Source: Trichopria drosophilae
Lineage: Eukaryota > Arthropoda > Insecta > Hymenoptera > Diapriidae
Length of the DNA stretch: 64,000 nt
Reading direction: 5' to 3'
Assembly: GCA_030407085.1 (NCBI GenBank)
Contig: CM059584.1
Location: 6,324,001 to 6,388,000, forward strand
The first letter of the stretch is position 1. Every line of letters starts with the position of its first letter. Below, piece after piece: positions 45,416-57,612 of the stretch. The notes beneath the pieces were generated by a model, which was given only the letters and a program-made list of their open reading frames with translations, did no database searches and was not told the origin of the DNA. Both the position numbers and the translations under genes were made by a program.

Positions 45416-45910
45416 CTACTCGGGATATTCTCTTTTACTATATTTTCATCAATGTTCCTGCTTCTAGATTAAGATTTTTCTATGGAAGTGGAATCCTCGC
45501 CATTCTCACGCGAACACCCACAGTGATTTTATTAGTACGGACGGCAACAATTCGCGTGGTATTTAAGCGTGAAAATACCATTTTATCCATGGTAAAGAGA
45601 ATGAAACGATCCGATGTCGGACTAAGAAGGCTGCCAAGTGAGTCTCGAGCTTTTCGCGCTTGATTAATATCGGAACGTCCCCCGTCAACTTGTCCGTTTG
45701 GTTGGCTACTTATCGCCGATAATCGCGTTCTGCCGTGGAAAAGGTGTCACGCATGAAGAAACTGTTACGAGGGTTAACGGTGAAACCGTGCATGAAGTCT
45801 GTTTGCAGTGTATAAACATCCTCGTTTGTCCTTAGAGAAATACGACTTGTTCGTTTTTGCCGTTTGACGCCGATTAGTTTCTGCTAAATACAACCCCGGA
45901 GTAAGATTAT
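45416..45910. other. GC-richer island after the GC-rich repeat
   Basis: CpG-containing non-repetitive text. The frame 45394-45663 runs across the junction with the repeat and is not credible as a gene. Confidence 0.3.
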
Positions 45911-46621
45911 TTAGATATATGGTCTTTGACTCCATACCTGATATGATAAGCTACCGATGTCTCTATCAAAGTGTGATTCTGACTAAATTATACATAAATA
46001 TAATACACCAGTTCGTAAATAACCTATCGAGACATTCGATTTCTTTGTTGAACTTGCAGCATTTTGGTAATAGGACGTTGGAATTGTATGGATGGGGTTC
46101 TCCTGCAACTGTCAGTTTTGAGATATAATTTTTAGAATAATTTAATTTAACAATAAAATAGTTTTCTGGCATTTTTGTATTTTTCTTGCCAAGTAGAATC
46201 ATTGTTTCAAATGAAACTACTACAAGTTTCATAATACAGAAATGACATGCTTCTAATTAAGGCCCGGGTGAACTGATTTCTCACGTTGAATGTGAATGTT
46301 TTCTGCATTTTCAAAAATTGATGTCTGCTTTAATAACCGGTCATTTCCTATGTTTCTGAGGGATTCTTTCGAATGTCGTTGAGAAAATTAAAAAAAATGC
46401 TTTTTTATAAATTCAGATTTTATTATGGGAAAGGATTTCTTTTCTTTACAAAATCTACCAGAAAAGTGAACTCAATATCTAAAAAATAAGATCATGCTCA
46501 GAAAATTTATTTCTCAAGATGGCAGTTTCAAAATGACGGCTTAAAGGATTGTTCTTTTTATGGATTTACAAACTCCAGGTTTTAAAAGTTTTATTTCGCA
46601 TTCTGGAATATAAAATATATA

Positions 46622-46855
46622 CAGTAGAATCTCGGTATATTTACCCACTCGGTTCAAGGCTTCCCCTCCCATCTTGTTATATTTACCAAAAGAAGGGGAG
46701 CGCCTCTTCTCCCTCAGTCGCGTTACGTTCGTGACGTCACAGCAGGCCCTTCCTAAGGCCTAAGCTCCCAATGTGGGGGAAAAAGAGAGTGGCGAACCAA
46801 ACAAATATGCTGGGACCTAAATATAGCGAGACGCAAATATACCGGGATTCTATTG
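46622..46855. mobile_element. 234-bp Tigger-like MITE
   Basis: TA at 46620-46621 and 46856-46857. Ends are CAGTAGAATCTCGGTATATT and inverted CAATAGAATCCCGGTATATT. The CAGT-GAA-CTCG-type end and TA target are those of pogo/Tigger elements. The interior is GC-rich (around 46660-46790) with a CRE-like TGACGTCA at 46733-46740. No coding content. It is unrelated in terminal sequence to the larger Tigger-like element at 32141. Confidence 0.75.
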
Positions 46856-47216
46856 TATAGGAATTTTTGCACGATTCTGATGACATTCTCGTAGGTCATG
46901 TTCCGTTTTGTAATTACAAATCCTAGCAAACAATTTGTCCGTATTGGGTGTTAAGTTTATTCTTGGTTATTGTTATTACCCAAAATCAATCAATAATTAT
47001 ATACAGTAGAACACATACAGCACGCTAGTTTCACATCGAATATAAAATTAAGAAACATTAACGAATATCCATTTTACACAAACAATTTTTTTTAGCTTCT
47101 AAAATACCGACGCTATTGGGACTTACTATTTTGGGACAAATTTGTAGAATAGAGAAAATTTTTATTATTTTTAAGAAAAGTTACTGCATAAAAAGAAGAA
47201 TAATTTTCTTCGTGTA

Positions 47217-48154
47217 CACTGAGAAAAAAATCGATAGTTAAATTCACTATATCACATAGATGTAAAAATATATAATTAAAACTACTATAAAAAATAGTTA
47301 AATTTACCACTTTCATAGTCGATTTTACTATAATTTTGTTATACCAACTATCTCCTCATAGTTAAAAAAGTCAACTATGTAAAATGATTTAAATAAATAT
47401 GACAAATATAGTTAAAATAACTATAATCTAGTGTAGTCCTCATTTCAAACTATGTCTTGTAGTAAATCTCTATATTTACTATTATTCATGGTCAAAGTTT
47501 ATATTTACTATAAATCCATAGTAAAGACTGACATACCCCGTATGTTTTGATGCCGCCAGGTGGCGACGTAGCGTTGGCAGCTTTCTTTCTTCAAGCCCGA
47601 GGCTCTCGTTAATGAAGTGGATTTTCATTTGGTCATAAGAAGGACCGTCGTGCGTCAAGATATGATAATATATAATGCATGTCGTATACGTACGTGTATC
47701 TATAGACTAATTACACGACATTGAAATTTGTTTGTATAATGGCATTGCATAATACATTTTTTAACTGGCTAGAGTCTGACATTCACAAACTTTGCGCAGT
47801 ATTGGTTTTTTGTTTTTCTCTTTGTTTCCTTGTTTATCTTAAACAAAGAAGGAAGGGAGAAAAGTGGAACTTTTCATATGCTATGATATATATAGTTGCA
47901 AATAATTTTAAAAAGTAAGTATTGACTACTTTCCATATTTTTTATGAAAATTCTCAGTGAAGGTAGTAATATTTAGAAATGACTATTTCAAAATAGTTGA
48001 GTCTATTTGTCTATTATGATAAGTAGCATTTTGAATCATGGAACAATAGTTAAACTTTACTATTTCAGAATAGTTATTTTAACTATTACCATGCCTAGTC
48101 ACAGTATGATTCATAGTAAAAAAATGGTCATTTCAACTATTTTTTTTCTGAGTG
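47217..48154. mobile_element. 938-bp TA-flanked foldback with unrelated cargo
   Basis: TA at 47215-47216 and 48155-48156. Ends are CACTGAGAAAAAAATCGATA and inverted CACTCAGAAAAAAAATAGTT. The outer parts (47217-47530 and 47935-48154) are packed with ATAGTTAAA / TTTAACTAT words. The middle (about 47535-47930) is different in composition and GC-richer at first (TGCCGCCAGGTGGCGACGTA), and includes a 65-codon frame with a hydrophobic stretch (47721-47918). That middle may be a captured or nested piece. Confidence 0.65.
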
Positions 48155-48619
48155 TATATAGAATACACATTAGTATTAAATTCGACACCGATTTATCTCC
48201 GCAGTTGTATAAGCATACGGGATGAAATAAAGCTGACAAAATTAAATATTGATCTATACAAAATTACATTGAATGTCAAGCAAAATTATCGTCTCAGCAT
48301 ATTACCACGAGGTTTCCAAACACGGGAAGGATCTAGAAAGTACTTTTACGTGCAAGTCAGACGGTTCCTGAACGTTCCTGCAAACCGCACATTCTGCAAA
48401 GCCATTACAATAATAGCTCTACATTACTCCGTAATTTGTAACTATGAGCATGGTTTCAAGAGGTCACAATTACCGAAAATTTATTTAAATAGTTTGGAGA
48501 ATTATAAATTGTAAGATGAATGGATCATATAAAAAATTAACTATTTTTTTATTTACTTAAAACTATAATCTTTACAGACTTGTATAAGAAAGAAAGATTA
48601 CAATAAAGGTAAATCATTA

Positions 48620-49330
48620 CACAGGACCACGAAAGAAATCATCCGAAAATTTAATTTGACGAGACCAAGTGTGTTATTTGTTTTCAGGGTCGCTGAGTAA
48701 AAATCAGAAGTCCGATTTGCAATATCACGTTAGGATTTTTTCTAACCTCAAAACACGTTACGAATTTTGTGCGACTCAAAATGTCATACTTGTTCACAAG
48801 TTTACTTTCATCTTGGATCGCTTATTACAAATATAAAGTCAGATTTTCAAAATAACAAATGGCCGATCCAATAAGACGGTAAAATTTTAAAACAGTTCTT
48901 TAATTTTTACAAAACTTCATATCTAGGGTTTTTAAAGTCGTTGATGAACTTTTCAATATCTTTTCAGTACGTTCATCAAACTATGTGAGGAAATTTTAGA
49001 CTTTACTTTAGAATCTCCCTAACAGTACCATGAATTTTTTACGTAATTTTCATCGACGGAGTGATGAACCTCATCTTTTTTTTATGTCAAGTATAACCGA
49101 GAAAATGTAACTTCCTCACATAATTTGATCATAAGATTTACAAGATATTGGAAAGTTCGTAATCAACAACTGGGAAAACCTAGATACGAAGGTTGGTAAA
49201 AATTAAAGAATTTTTTAAAAATATTGCCGCCATATATGATCTGCAATTTTTTATTTTGAAAATCTTATTTTATTTTCATAATCAGCGATCCAAGATTAAA
49301 GTAAACCCGTTAACATGTATGGAATTTTGT
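48620..49330. mobile_element. Fragment related to the ACACAGGACC foldback
   Basis: TA then CACAGGACCACGAAAG starts at 48620, the same terminus as inside 2503-3374. GGTCGCTGAGTAAAAATCAG and TCTAACCTC then match the interior style of that family. Downstream (48820-49290) are decayed monomer-like pieces (ATAATCAGCGATCC at 49278-49291). The right end was not found. Confidence 0.4.
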
Positions 49331-49810
49331 GTGACACAAAATTTGTAATGTGTGTTTCGATGAGAAAATTGTCCTGATGTTATGGTGCAAAACGGACTTC
49401 ATATTTACAAAACAAAACTTGAAAGATATAAACAATGGTGGTCACAATAAAAAAAGATAAATATTTTCAGAGATATTCCGCATTCGAATGAAATTTAGCA
49501 AATTTTAATACCATATTACACATTTTCGAACGAATATATCTGCAATTAATAGAATGTTAAGTTTGAGGTTATGTTCAATGTATACATTCGAAAACAGCTA
49601 ATTTTGGAATGAAAAACGAATGTAAAGTAAATAAAATTTAATGAAATATAATTCATTTTAAGAAGGCTGTATCAAAAGAACGTGTCCTTGTCACATCGAC
49701 TACATAAAAAATTAGCCTGTTTAGAGTTAATAGATTTTACTATGTTTCTCTTTCAGTGTTACTAATTTTAAATGTCATCCGGTAAAGCCAGTTATGATCA
49801 AATTTTGCTT
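49331..49810. other. AT-rich interval
   Basis: No gene or repeat recognised. Confidence 0.35.
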
Positions 49811-49819
49811 CTGAGATCA

Positions 49820-50224
49820 GGTTAGGTTATGTTAGGTTACAATTCTTGACGTCTTGCTTTATTGTCATTCCTCAAATCAGTAAGTAAACTTTGATCAAAA
49901 AGCATATTCACTGTGTAATTATCCGTCAAATTAATTCGATCTCCTTGTTAAACACGTGACAAAATAGTTACATGTCTAATCTAATGAACATAAAACAAAC
50001 TTAACATACAAATTCAATATTTTCTATCTCTACATTTGACATACTCAACATTTTCGAACTCTTTTGACTAAATCAAGAAATAATATAAATAATATAAAAA
50101 ATTATTAAATTATTAAAATGTCATGTACATTCAACACAATCGTGTTACATTAACACATTCAGTTCAATAGCATAGCTATCATTATCTAACCTGACATAAC
50201 CTAACCTACCTAACCTAACCTAAC
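49820..50224. repeat. Interstitial TTAGG-type telomere-like runs in opposite orientation
   Basis: GGTTAGGTTATGTTAGGTTA at about 49820-49839 faces CCTACCTAACCTAACCTAAC at about 50203-50222. TTAGG is the ancestral arthropod telomere unit. Short degenerate runs like these are common inside insect chromosomes. Similar loose text occurs at 56860-56920 and 61150-61165. Confidence 0.55.
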
Positions 50225-50352
50225 GGAAATACTAATTTAATGGAATATCTGCGTGGACAACCGTAAAATATTCATTAAACTCTTTAATACAAATTGTAAT
50301 CATTCATTTGCATTATTGACATTTATAGAAAACATGCTTTTTATAAATGACC

Positions 50353-50391
50353 CTGAGGAGGACCTCCCTCCAACCTCCAACAAGGTCGAAA
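50353..50391 (+). repeat. Stem-loop motif CTGAGGA...GGTCGAAATG
   Basis: CTGAGGAGGACCT, a pyrimidine-rich loop, then AGGTCGAAATGTTGTGCAAG. GACCT pairs AGGTC. It has the same layout as the two motifs near 18.6 and 20.0 kb but on the opposite strand. The following GTAATAAA could be the 3' end of a retroelement. Confidence 0.35.
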
Positions 50392-50399
50392 TGTTGTGC

Positions 50400-52935
50400 A
50401 AGTAATAAAACTCCATATTTGGACTTTTATTGGGGTTTTTGAACCGTATTGGCCATGTTAATATACCTTTGTAAATTTATAAATACAGATTTAAGATTTA
50501 ATTTATTTTACGATTAATGTTATTACACTTGATTTTTAAAATACGATATAATTCAATAAACTAAAATTAATGTTTAATTTCTTAAATGTTGAAATTGCAA
50601 ATGTTCGGTTTGTCGAATGCTGAAGTTGAATGTTGAAATTGCAAATGTCAACATTTCATAATGTTGATTAGACCTGTTACCGACTAACTACCACAAGAAC
50701 GACTGGAAGTTAGAAATGAAATGTGGTTTATTTCATTAGACAGAAAATATCTTAAATTTCAGAGAGTTTGTTTTTAAGACTTCTAAATGAATACATTTTA
50801 AAAGAAGACACGTGTAAGTACCTTAGTGCCTTCATTTAAGACACCCATAAGACATACCAGATTTTGCGGTGTATGCCGTTTAAAAGTTTATATCTTTGTA
50901 TTTCACAAGAAACAACCTGCAACAGTCATCATTGTGAGTTATACAAGATCTCATATAAATGTTAAGGTATTTTAAATACTGTTCAAAAAGAGTTCTTAAA
51001 GTCATATTTATGACTACTTATGTATCGATTTTAAGAGCTCTACAAAATCTGCGAAGTGTGTCAAAAAACAGCTTTTAATTTATAGTCAATAATTAAAGTC
51101 CATAGAATTATAGGCTTTGTTTTTCCTTTGATTATTACAATTATAATGAATAATTTCAAATAATGTTGTTACCGTACTACATATGTAATATGAATAAATG
51201 TCATATAGATAGACATTATGTACATTTTATTGAGATTCAAACAAAATTCACAATTTCGACAAACTGATGTTGATTGGAAAATATTTGATTCACTTTAGCC
51301 AGATGAATGCGTGTATCGAAGAGGCTTTAATTTTATGCAATCACCATTAATTCAGTTTAGAGATCAGACGCAGGATTAAATTTCACGCGTTCACCATTAA
51401 TTCACACTTTAGAAGATGAAAAATTAATCGCGTGTTATATTTGCATTTGCAATCGAATCTTGTATATCAGAATTTAACCGAGCTGAATTGATGATAACGT
51501 ATTTTCCCTTGTAATCATAATATCCTTGGAGTTACGAGGTTTAGTTATATTGAAGAAATTCATTTGAATTTTTTATACATATAATCGAAATAATAAAATT
51601 GTTGAAAAATGAAATTGAATAAACATTTCAAAGAAACCGTTAATCCAAGCTGTGATTTCCGATTGACAGAGAGATAGGAACTTATTTTTTAATAAATCCA
51701 AATAGACCTAATATTTAACTGTAACAAAAAGCATTAATTAAATACTTCAATTATAATTCAATAAAATAAGTTTAGCTATTATTGTTATGACGAATATAGT
51801 CACAGCATTTTCGAGCAGTTATTCTTTATCAAGCCTCGAAGTATATGAGTAATTCTACAAAACCTTTAACTTTTATAGTACGCGACTACGCATCTTACAA
51901 ACCTTATGAATATCTAACTAAAAGATAAAAATTCTTTTTCTACGATATAATAAAATGTTAGTCCTTACATGTTTTTCAAGATTATAAACCACTTGAAAGA
52001 AGAAAAACGAACGTAAAGTACAATTTTCACTGAATTTCACGACGTACAATCCAACAGTTTCATTTTAATATCGCTATTAAAAAAGTAACTATTATTCAAT
52101 CACTCCGAAAATTTCAGATAATCTTCGTATAATCTTGGAGTTTCAATAAAAAACATGTCAAGAGTATGATTATCTTATTAAAAATTGTGCAGCTTAAAAT
52201 GCAAGCGTCCACCGATTATTTCAAATTCGGGAATTTATTATTTTTTTTAATATGGAGAAAATAACTTTACAATTCTTGAATGCTTAGTTTCATAAAATAA
52301 TTCTGCACTAAAAGCCTAAAAAAATAAGATGCACGGCCTATGTGTGCTTCATAAACCAACTTTGTAGGAGGTCTTTAAAAATTATCAAATCTATAAATAT
52401 AAAAATTATAAGATATATAATATAAGTACACCTGCATCTACCATTAGACTATTGTTTAGTTTCAACTTTGACTTTATTCAACTTTATACAAATTTATTAA
52501 AAAACGAGTTACATCAACTATTTCTTATTCTTGAAATGCTGTAAAAACCAAAAAAATATGTCTCATTAGTGTGCACTAAGATAATTTTTGATGATTTTGA
52601 ACATTAAAAAGTTAAAAGTTCTGTAGAATTATTCATATGCAGGCTACTGATTTAGGGGCCTCATCAGGACCTGCATTTATTTGTTAAAGTATCAGTTTTT
52701 AATTCTTAACAAAGGGATTTTTTTGAAACCCCTTTTCAATGAAAATGTTAAAAACGCTCATTTTAATTATCAAATGTATGAAAAATATGCAGAAACCAAA
52801 CCAAAATGAAGAAAAAATAACTTTACAGTTATTATAAACATTCGAGATTAAAATTCTTTACTTTAGAAGACAATAATTCTGTAAAACGGCAATAGATTAC
52901 ATAATTTATTTACGTTTCATGTATGTTTAACTTGT
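50400..52935. other. Long AT-rich gene-free interval
   Basis: Only a faint relic of the AGACCTCTT/AAGAGCTC element family is visible (about 50765-51045). The rest (51050-52935) shows nothing I can support. Confidence 0.4.
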
Positions 52936-52939
52936 ATAT

Positions 52940-53720
52940 CGAACAAATAAGTTTACGTTACATTCCACTCACTATGTATGCCAATAACGTTAGGGAATGT
53001 TGCCGATCGCAATTTCGTCGACTGTAAACCTAACCGATCGTGGCAGTGGGAAACGATCGATTCTTTCGTTTACATAAAATCAGACGTTGAAATCGCTCAG
53101 TAAGAAACGTCCGCCATTTGGATTTTATCGGACGCGTTATAGTGAGTTACCGATCGTAATTAAAATGGCGGGGCGACAGCGTTTTCCGCCATGACTGCTG
53201 ATTGACAATGAATGACGTTCGACTAACGATAGAGTCAATTTCGAGGTTCTCAAGACAAGTTCGATGCATCGTGCAAACTTCGATATCTGACATGCAATCT
53301 TGCATATACCTTAATCGGCGTCGGCATATCTAGTCGCTTCTCGATTTCCATTTCCTCGTCGACGCGTCTTCAACCGTGCCCCCTGAATTCCGACTCCAAA
53401 GCAGAATCCGCCTGAGATCTACCGGCTGTTGCATCTCCCACTTCTTCAGCCATCTACGCCTCTGATTCATTCTTCCTCCTTATGCATTATCCTTTACCGT
53501 TTCCTATTTCGTGTAGGTAACGTATCGTGTAGCCAATGTAACATCTAATCGGTACATCTTAGTCGGGACCAGAAAGCTTGATGAATTTTGGATGACCCAA
53601 AGATTACCGTTCGTTCGAGCATAATGCATACGAAATCGTTTGTCGATACATCATGGAGACGCGGGGATAATTCTATCTACTACCGGGATATTGTCGAAGC
53701 ACAATTAACTAAGGCGCCTG
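52940..53720. other. GC-richer island without a supported gene
   Basis: CpG-rich, with repeated CGATCG-type words (about 53000-53060) and CCGCCATTTGGATTTT / AAAATGGCGGGG (53110-53175), which recall the monomer core but are isolated. A frame at 53588-53830 has no recognisable domain. Regulatory DNA is possible. Confidence 0.3.
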
Positions 53721-53956
53721 ATAATGCTAACCTTTCTCCCTACGCCTTACTGAAAATTATCGTCATATGGGTAAATCCACGAAACTTTTATAAGTTCAGT
53801 AATTTAATATTAAACACTTACAAAAATTGATATTGATAAAGACTTTATTTTTGAGGCGTGTAATATATCACTTCAGCTGTAAAGAAAATAACTAAGGAAA
53901 CATATTTTTTAAGAAATTTGTTATTATTCCATTAGTGTGCACTGACTGTAACTATT

Positions 53957-54431
53957 CCCGATGGCAACGCGAGTCTCATATCGCACTCTACGTGCACTCA
54001 TACGAGAGAGTACATGTTTTTTATGAGTCTCTATGTGAGAGCTATTGGATCGTAGGAGAGCGATTGGGCATCATGACTCAGAGAGCAACCTGAGTTCACA
54101 TAAGGTTTATAATAGAACTCACAAATGAGATTAAAGCGCTCGTTTGCGCTCCACGTGAGTTTTAATTGTGCCTGAACAATTTGCGCATGCGCAAACCACT
54201 TCGTACCGGACAGGCATTCCACCCGTCGGAGATTGGTTGCCCATCAGACTAGAACCAATCATTACAAGTATCACAAAAGTCTCATATGTGCGAGGAAGCA
54301 GAGATTTTTTGCGCATGCGCAGTCCAATCCCGTATATTTCATTCATTCCTGAACTTTCATATGCATTCACATAAGCACTCATAAGTAAGAATTCAAACAT
54401 GTAGACATATTGAGACTCATTGCTATCTGGG
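53957..54431. mobile_element. Foldback element with GAGTCTCATAT arms and two GCGCATGCGC sites
   Basis: CCCGATGGCAACGCGAGTCT at the left matches the inverse of AGACTCATTGCTATCTGGGA at the right. The body is full of ACTCATAAGTGAGT-like words. Two copies of TGCGCATGCGCA (54181-54192 within a longer dyad, and 54310-54321) lie in the centre. A related decayed unit follows at 54590-54920 (GACTCATATGTGAGT, ACTCACAAATGAGAT). No coding content; the 89-codon minus frame crosses the repeat. Confidence 0.55.
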
Positions 54432-54589
54432 AAAGGAAATTTTCATTTTCTCTAAATATGCGTATGTGCAATAGGAAGTTCTTGATAATTAATATACATT
54501 ATTTTTTGATTCTTATAATTACTCTCTAATAGTTTTGGTAGCTAACCAATGAGTGTTGAGTTGAACGTCTGCAAATTTCTAAATAAAAC

Positions 54590-54920
54590 AAGACTCATAT
54601 GTGAGTGACGATCGCATCCTGGTTGGACGACACATATAGAACTCGCAGGGAGTCTAGAAGTGCGCTCTAATCTATGAGTTTCATTATACGCCTTATGTGA
54701 ACTCACATTGCTAAGTGGGACTATTTTTCGATTTTTGTATCAATTAGTGCTTTTATGTTGATAGAATACATGGAATCACAAAAACTCGGTTAGAAGCGTA
54801 ACCCGAGATTTTTCACTATTGCACAATGCTTTAACCTCTAACTTGACAACTCATCATAAGCACTCACAAATGAGATCTAAAATATGAGTTCAAATTCCGA
54901 CTTACTCCTCCTATCTGGGT
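54590..54920. repeat. Decayed second copy of the GAGTCTCATAT foldback
   Basis: It shares ACTCATATGTGAGT, TATGTGAACTCACATTGCTA and CACTCACAAATGAGATCTAA words and ends near CTCCTATCTGGGTAAAG (54914), resembling the TATCTGGGAAAG end of the neighbour. Boundaries are uncertain. Confidence 0.4.
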
Positions 54921-55379
54921 AAAGATAAGAAGGATTTAAGTTAGTGATACCACACTTTAAGAAAATATAATTCAGCGTCTTCTCATTAAAACCTAAATGG
55001 ATTTCTAAATATTTAATTTAAAAAACAACATTTTAAGATCTATTTTGTTTATGTACCTGTAATTGTATTCCCGTAGGATACAAATCTAAAAGCTGACGAG
55101 CAGTGAGTTTGATTGACGGAAAATTTGTACAATTTTTTATAAAATCTGCTTAATGAATAAGTAATAAATGTAATTCATGGATAATTAGATTTTTAATATT
55201 AGTACCCATTTTTCTGAAAGTATCGTCTATTTCAAAATTCGTAATAAATTTAGTTTCATGGAACCCGTGACAAAACTAGATTAAAATAAGTTATAATCCA
55301 AATAAATGTAGTATAATGACAATACTAAATTTGCGACGTAGTTTTCAACAGCAAACAAATGTAGGCATTATCATAATTG

Positions 55380-56010
55380 ACCGTTTGAAAAATCAGAAAG
55401 CGGCTGCCCTTAAGTGAAACGGCAATGCACGCGAATTGTTTTGTGCTTATTAGAGTAATCTGACTCGAATGAAGGGTTTAGAAAGCTAATAATGGAGTCG
55501 GACGCTCTGGTCCATATTTGTCTGGTTGATTTACGAATGCGGTCATAGGTACTGCGTTTACCGCATCTTTCCTCAGAGTACTTGTTCCCAGAGGTGCACT
55601 CCCGTGTACCAAAGTCCATTACCGGAAGTTTTAGCCCAAGACACCGGATGCCGAGAAGAAGCGCTGCGCATGACTCAGCGACAACGCTCCCTCGTCACAT
55701 GATAAATCGCTCCCGAGAGTAAGTGGTACCTCAAACAAGTACGAGCAACTAGCCGATCGTGAGACTCCGCGGTTAAACTCGGCAAACTCCGCTTACGGGT
55801 ACAATGAGGGACGATAATCGCGATGAATCTCTTGTATACGCATATTTTAAAGGCACAGTATTCGAAGTTTAATTTATGACTACAGGGGGCGACTCTTGCG
55901 GCATGGGTCAAAAGTGGGTCTTTTAATGATGCTTCTTTTTCAACACGAGACAAATAAAAGTTGACCAATGTGACCAATATTTGATCAATAGGTATCACAT
56001 CCAAAAAGTG
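55380..56010. other. GC-richer island without a supported gene
   Basis: Frames on the minus strand (55410-55619 and 55675-56004) lack recognisable content. CpG-rich composition resembles the other islands. Confidence 0.3.
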
Positions 56011-57215
56011 ATCTACATCTCACATAGCATATCCTCCGGAGGATGTCCTAAGGGTTTCCTTAGAACTTCCAACTGTCCCATTTAATGGTGTTAACATCCA
56101 CAAGGCCAATTGCGTGCTGATGTTGTCCTGAAAATGTAAATAGGATGCTGGGAAGACTTCAGGGGGATGTGCTCCAGGACAAAATTTGGATGATTTTGAA
56201 GTAACAATAAACATTACTTTGTAATAGCAAAACATTAAAATGTCACCTAACGTTTCTGCATTCTAATCTTAAAGCGGTGAATTTATAATCAGATTAGGCT
56301 GCGGAAATCGATACATGCCGAGCCTCAAACATGTACCACATTAACGAAATGTTAACCAAAACCTAAGTATGGAACTATTCGTAAGCTATTAGAGGTCAAA
56401 AAACCATCCTACCATAAATCCTATCTCATCTGGTTTGTTGAGAAAATTATTCAAATCAATTATTTACATATAACCTCAGCATTTGTAGGTTGAACTCTTT
56501 AGTTAAGAAATTAGAAAAATAGTTACAATATCTCGTCAAGGGTTTGGAGGTCAATAATTACGACTCTGATCTCAGATTTTCAAAATTCAAAATGTCGAAT
56601 CCAAGATGAGGGACAGAAATTAAATACTTAGGTGTTTTTTTGGTGGCTTATTGTGATTCTGATACGGAATTTATGATAATAAATTTAGGTACTGTTCTTC
56701 AATATGTTTAATTAATGCGTCGTAATCTTTCTATATTTTTCTTTTGTTTGTTGTAATCGTAATTTCAGTCGCAAATTGTTATAATAACGTTGACGTATTG
56801 TGTTCTTCTTAGTAAATTGTTGGCATAAATTTTCCCGTAGTTTTATTATTGTGCTGAAAAGGTTAGGTTACGATAGGCTAGGTTAGATCAGGTTAAGATA
56901 GGCTAGATTAGGTTAAGTAGCTAGGAGAACCTTTTGTGATATAGAATGGTATTTCTTTGCAATTGTGTATTTTTGTCCCAGTGTTTTTTCATCGCTGTGT
57001 CCTTTTCCCATGTAACCGATCAGGTTTGTGAATTTTTTCAAATATTTGTTCAAATATCAGCTATTTAAAACAAAAAAGTGTGAAACATCATTTTCCAAAA
57101 TTTTATCAGCTCCATTCTAAAGAACAACCTCCAAACTAGTCGGTTATGGATGTATCTATTTAAAAAATAATTGTGGTATAAATAATACGATGCTAAAATC
57201 CATATGCAAATTATA
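56011..57215. other. AT-rich interval with a monomer fragment and a TTAGG-like run
   Basis: A single reverse monomer fragment lies at about 56540-56610 (GATTTTCAAAATTCAAAATG). Degenerate AGGTTAGGTTA / AGGCTAGGTTAG text occupies 56861-56922. No gene. Confidence 0.4.
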
Positions 57216-57220
57216 CACGT

Positions 57221-57612
57221 TTGGCCGTTATAGATGCGACAAAATGAAATCCTCCTTCTTCATTTATGTTCCGAGAACTCGACATCTTCTTCGTGCCATT
57301 AATAATCCATACTAAAACGAAATATGATGTTCAGTAAATAACCTACATGGGCTGTTGACATTAATATCTTATCTGGGTTGATCAGAATTAGAATGTAAAC
57401 AATGCTTGCAACAACGTAACCATGCCAGAAGCTTTGTTCACATTCTAATTCTGAGCAACACAAATAAGATATTAATGTCAACAGCTTATGTAGGTGATTT
57501 ACAGAACAACATTTTTCATTTTAGTATGGATTATTTATGGCATTTAAAAGATGTGTAGTCGTCGGAACAAAAAATGAAAAAGGAGGAATTCATTGTGTCA
57601 CAACTAGACAAA
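57221..57612. mobile_element. 392-bp foldback with about 175-bp arms
   Basis: Left arm 57221-57396 and right arm 57440-57612 are inverted copies at roughly 80 percent by eye. Shared words are TTAATAATCCATACTAAAA (one base differs), GCTGTTGACATTAATATCTT and CAGAATTAGAATGT. The spacer is 43 bp. The frame at 57299-57481 merely crosses it. No coding content; family unnamed. Confidence 0.65.

Noticed and set aside
48152..48514. 120-codon frame after the TA-flanked foldback
   Set aside because: Begins with GTG at the end of the transposon and has no recognisable content.
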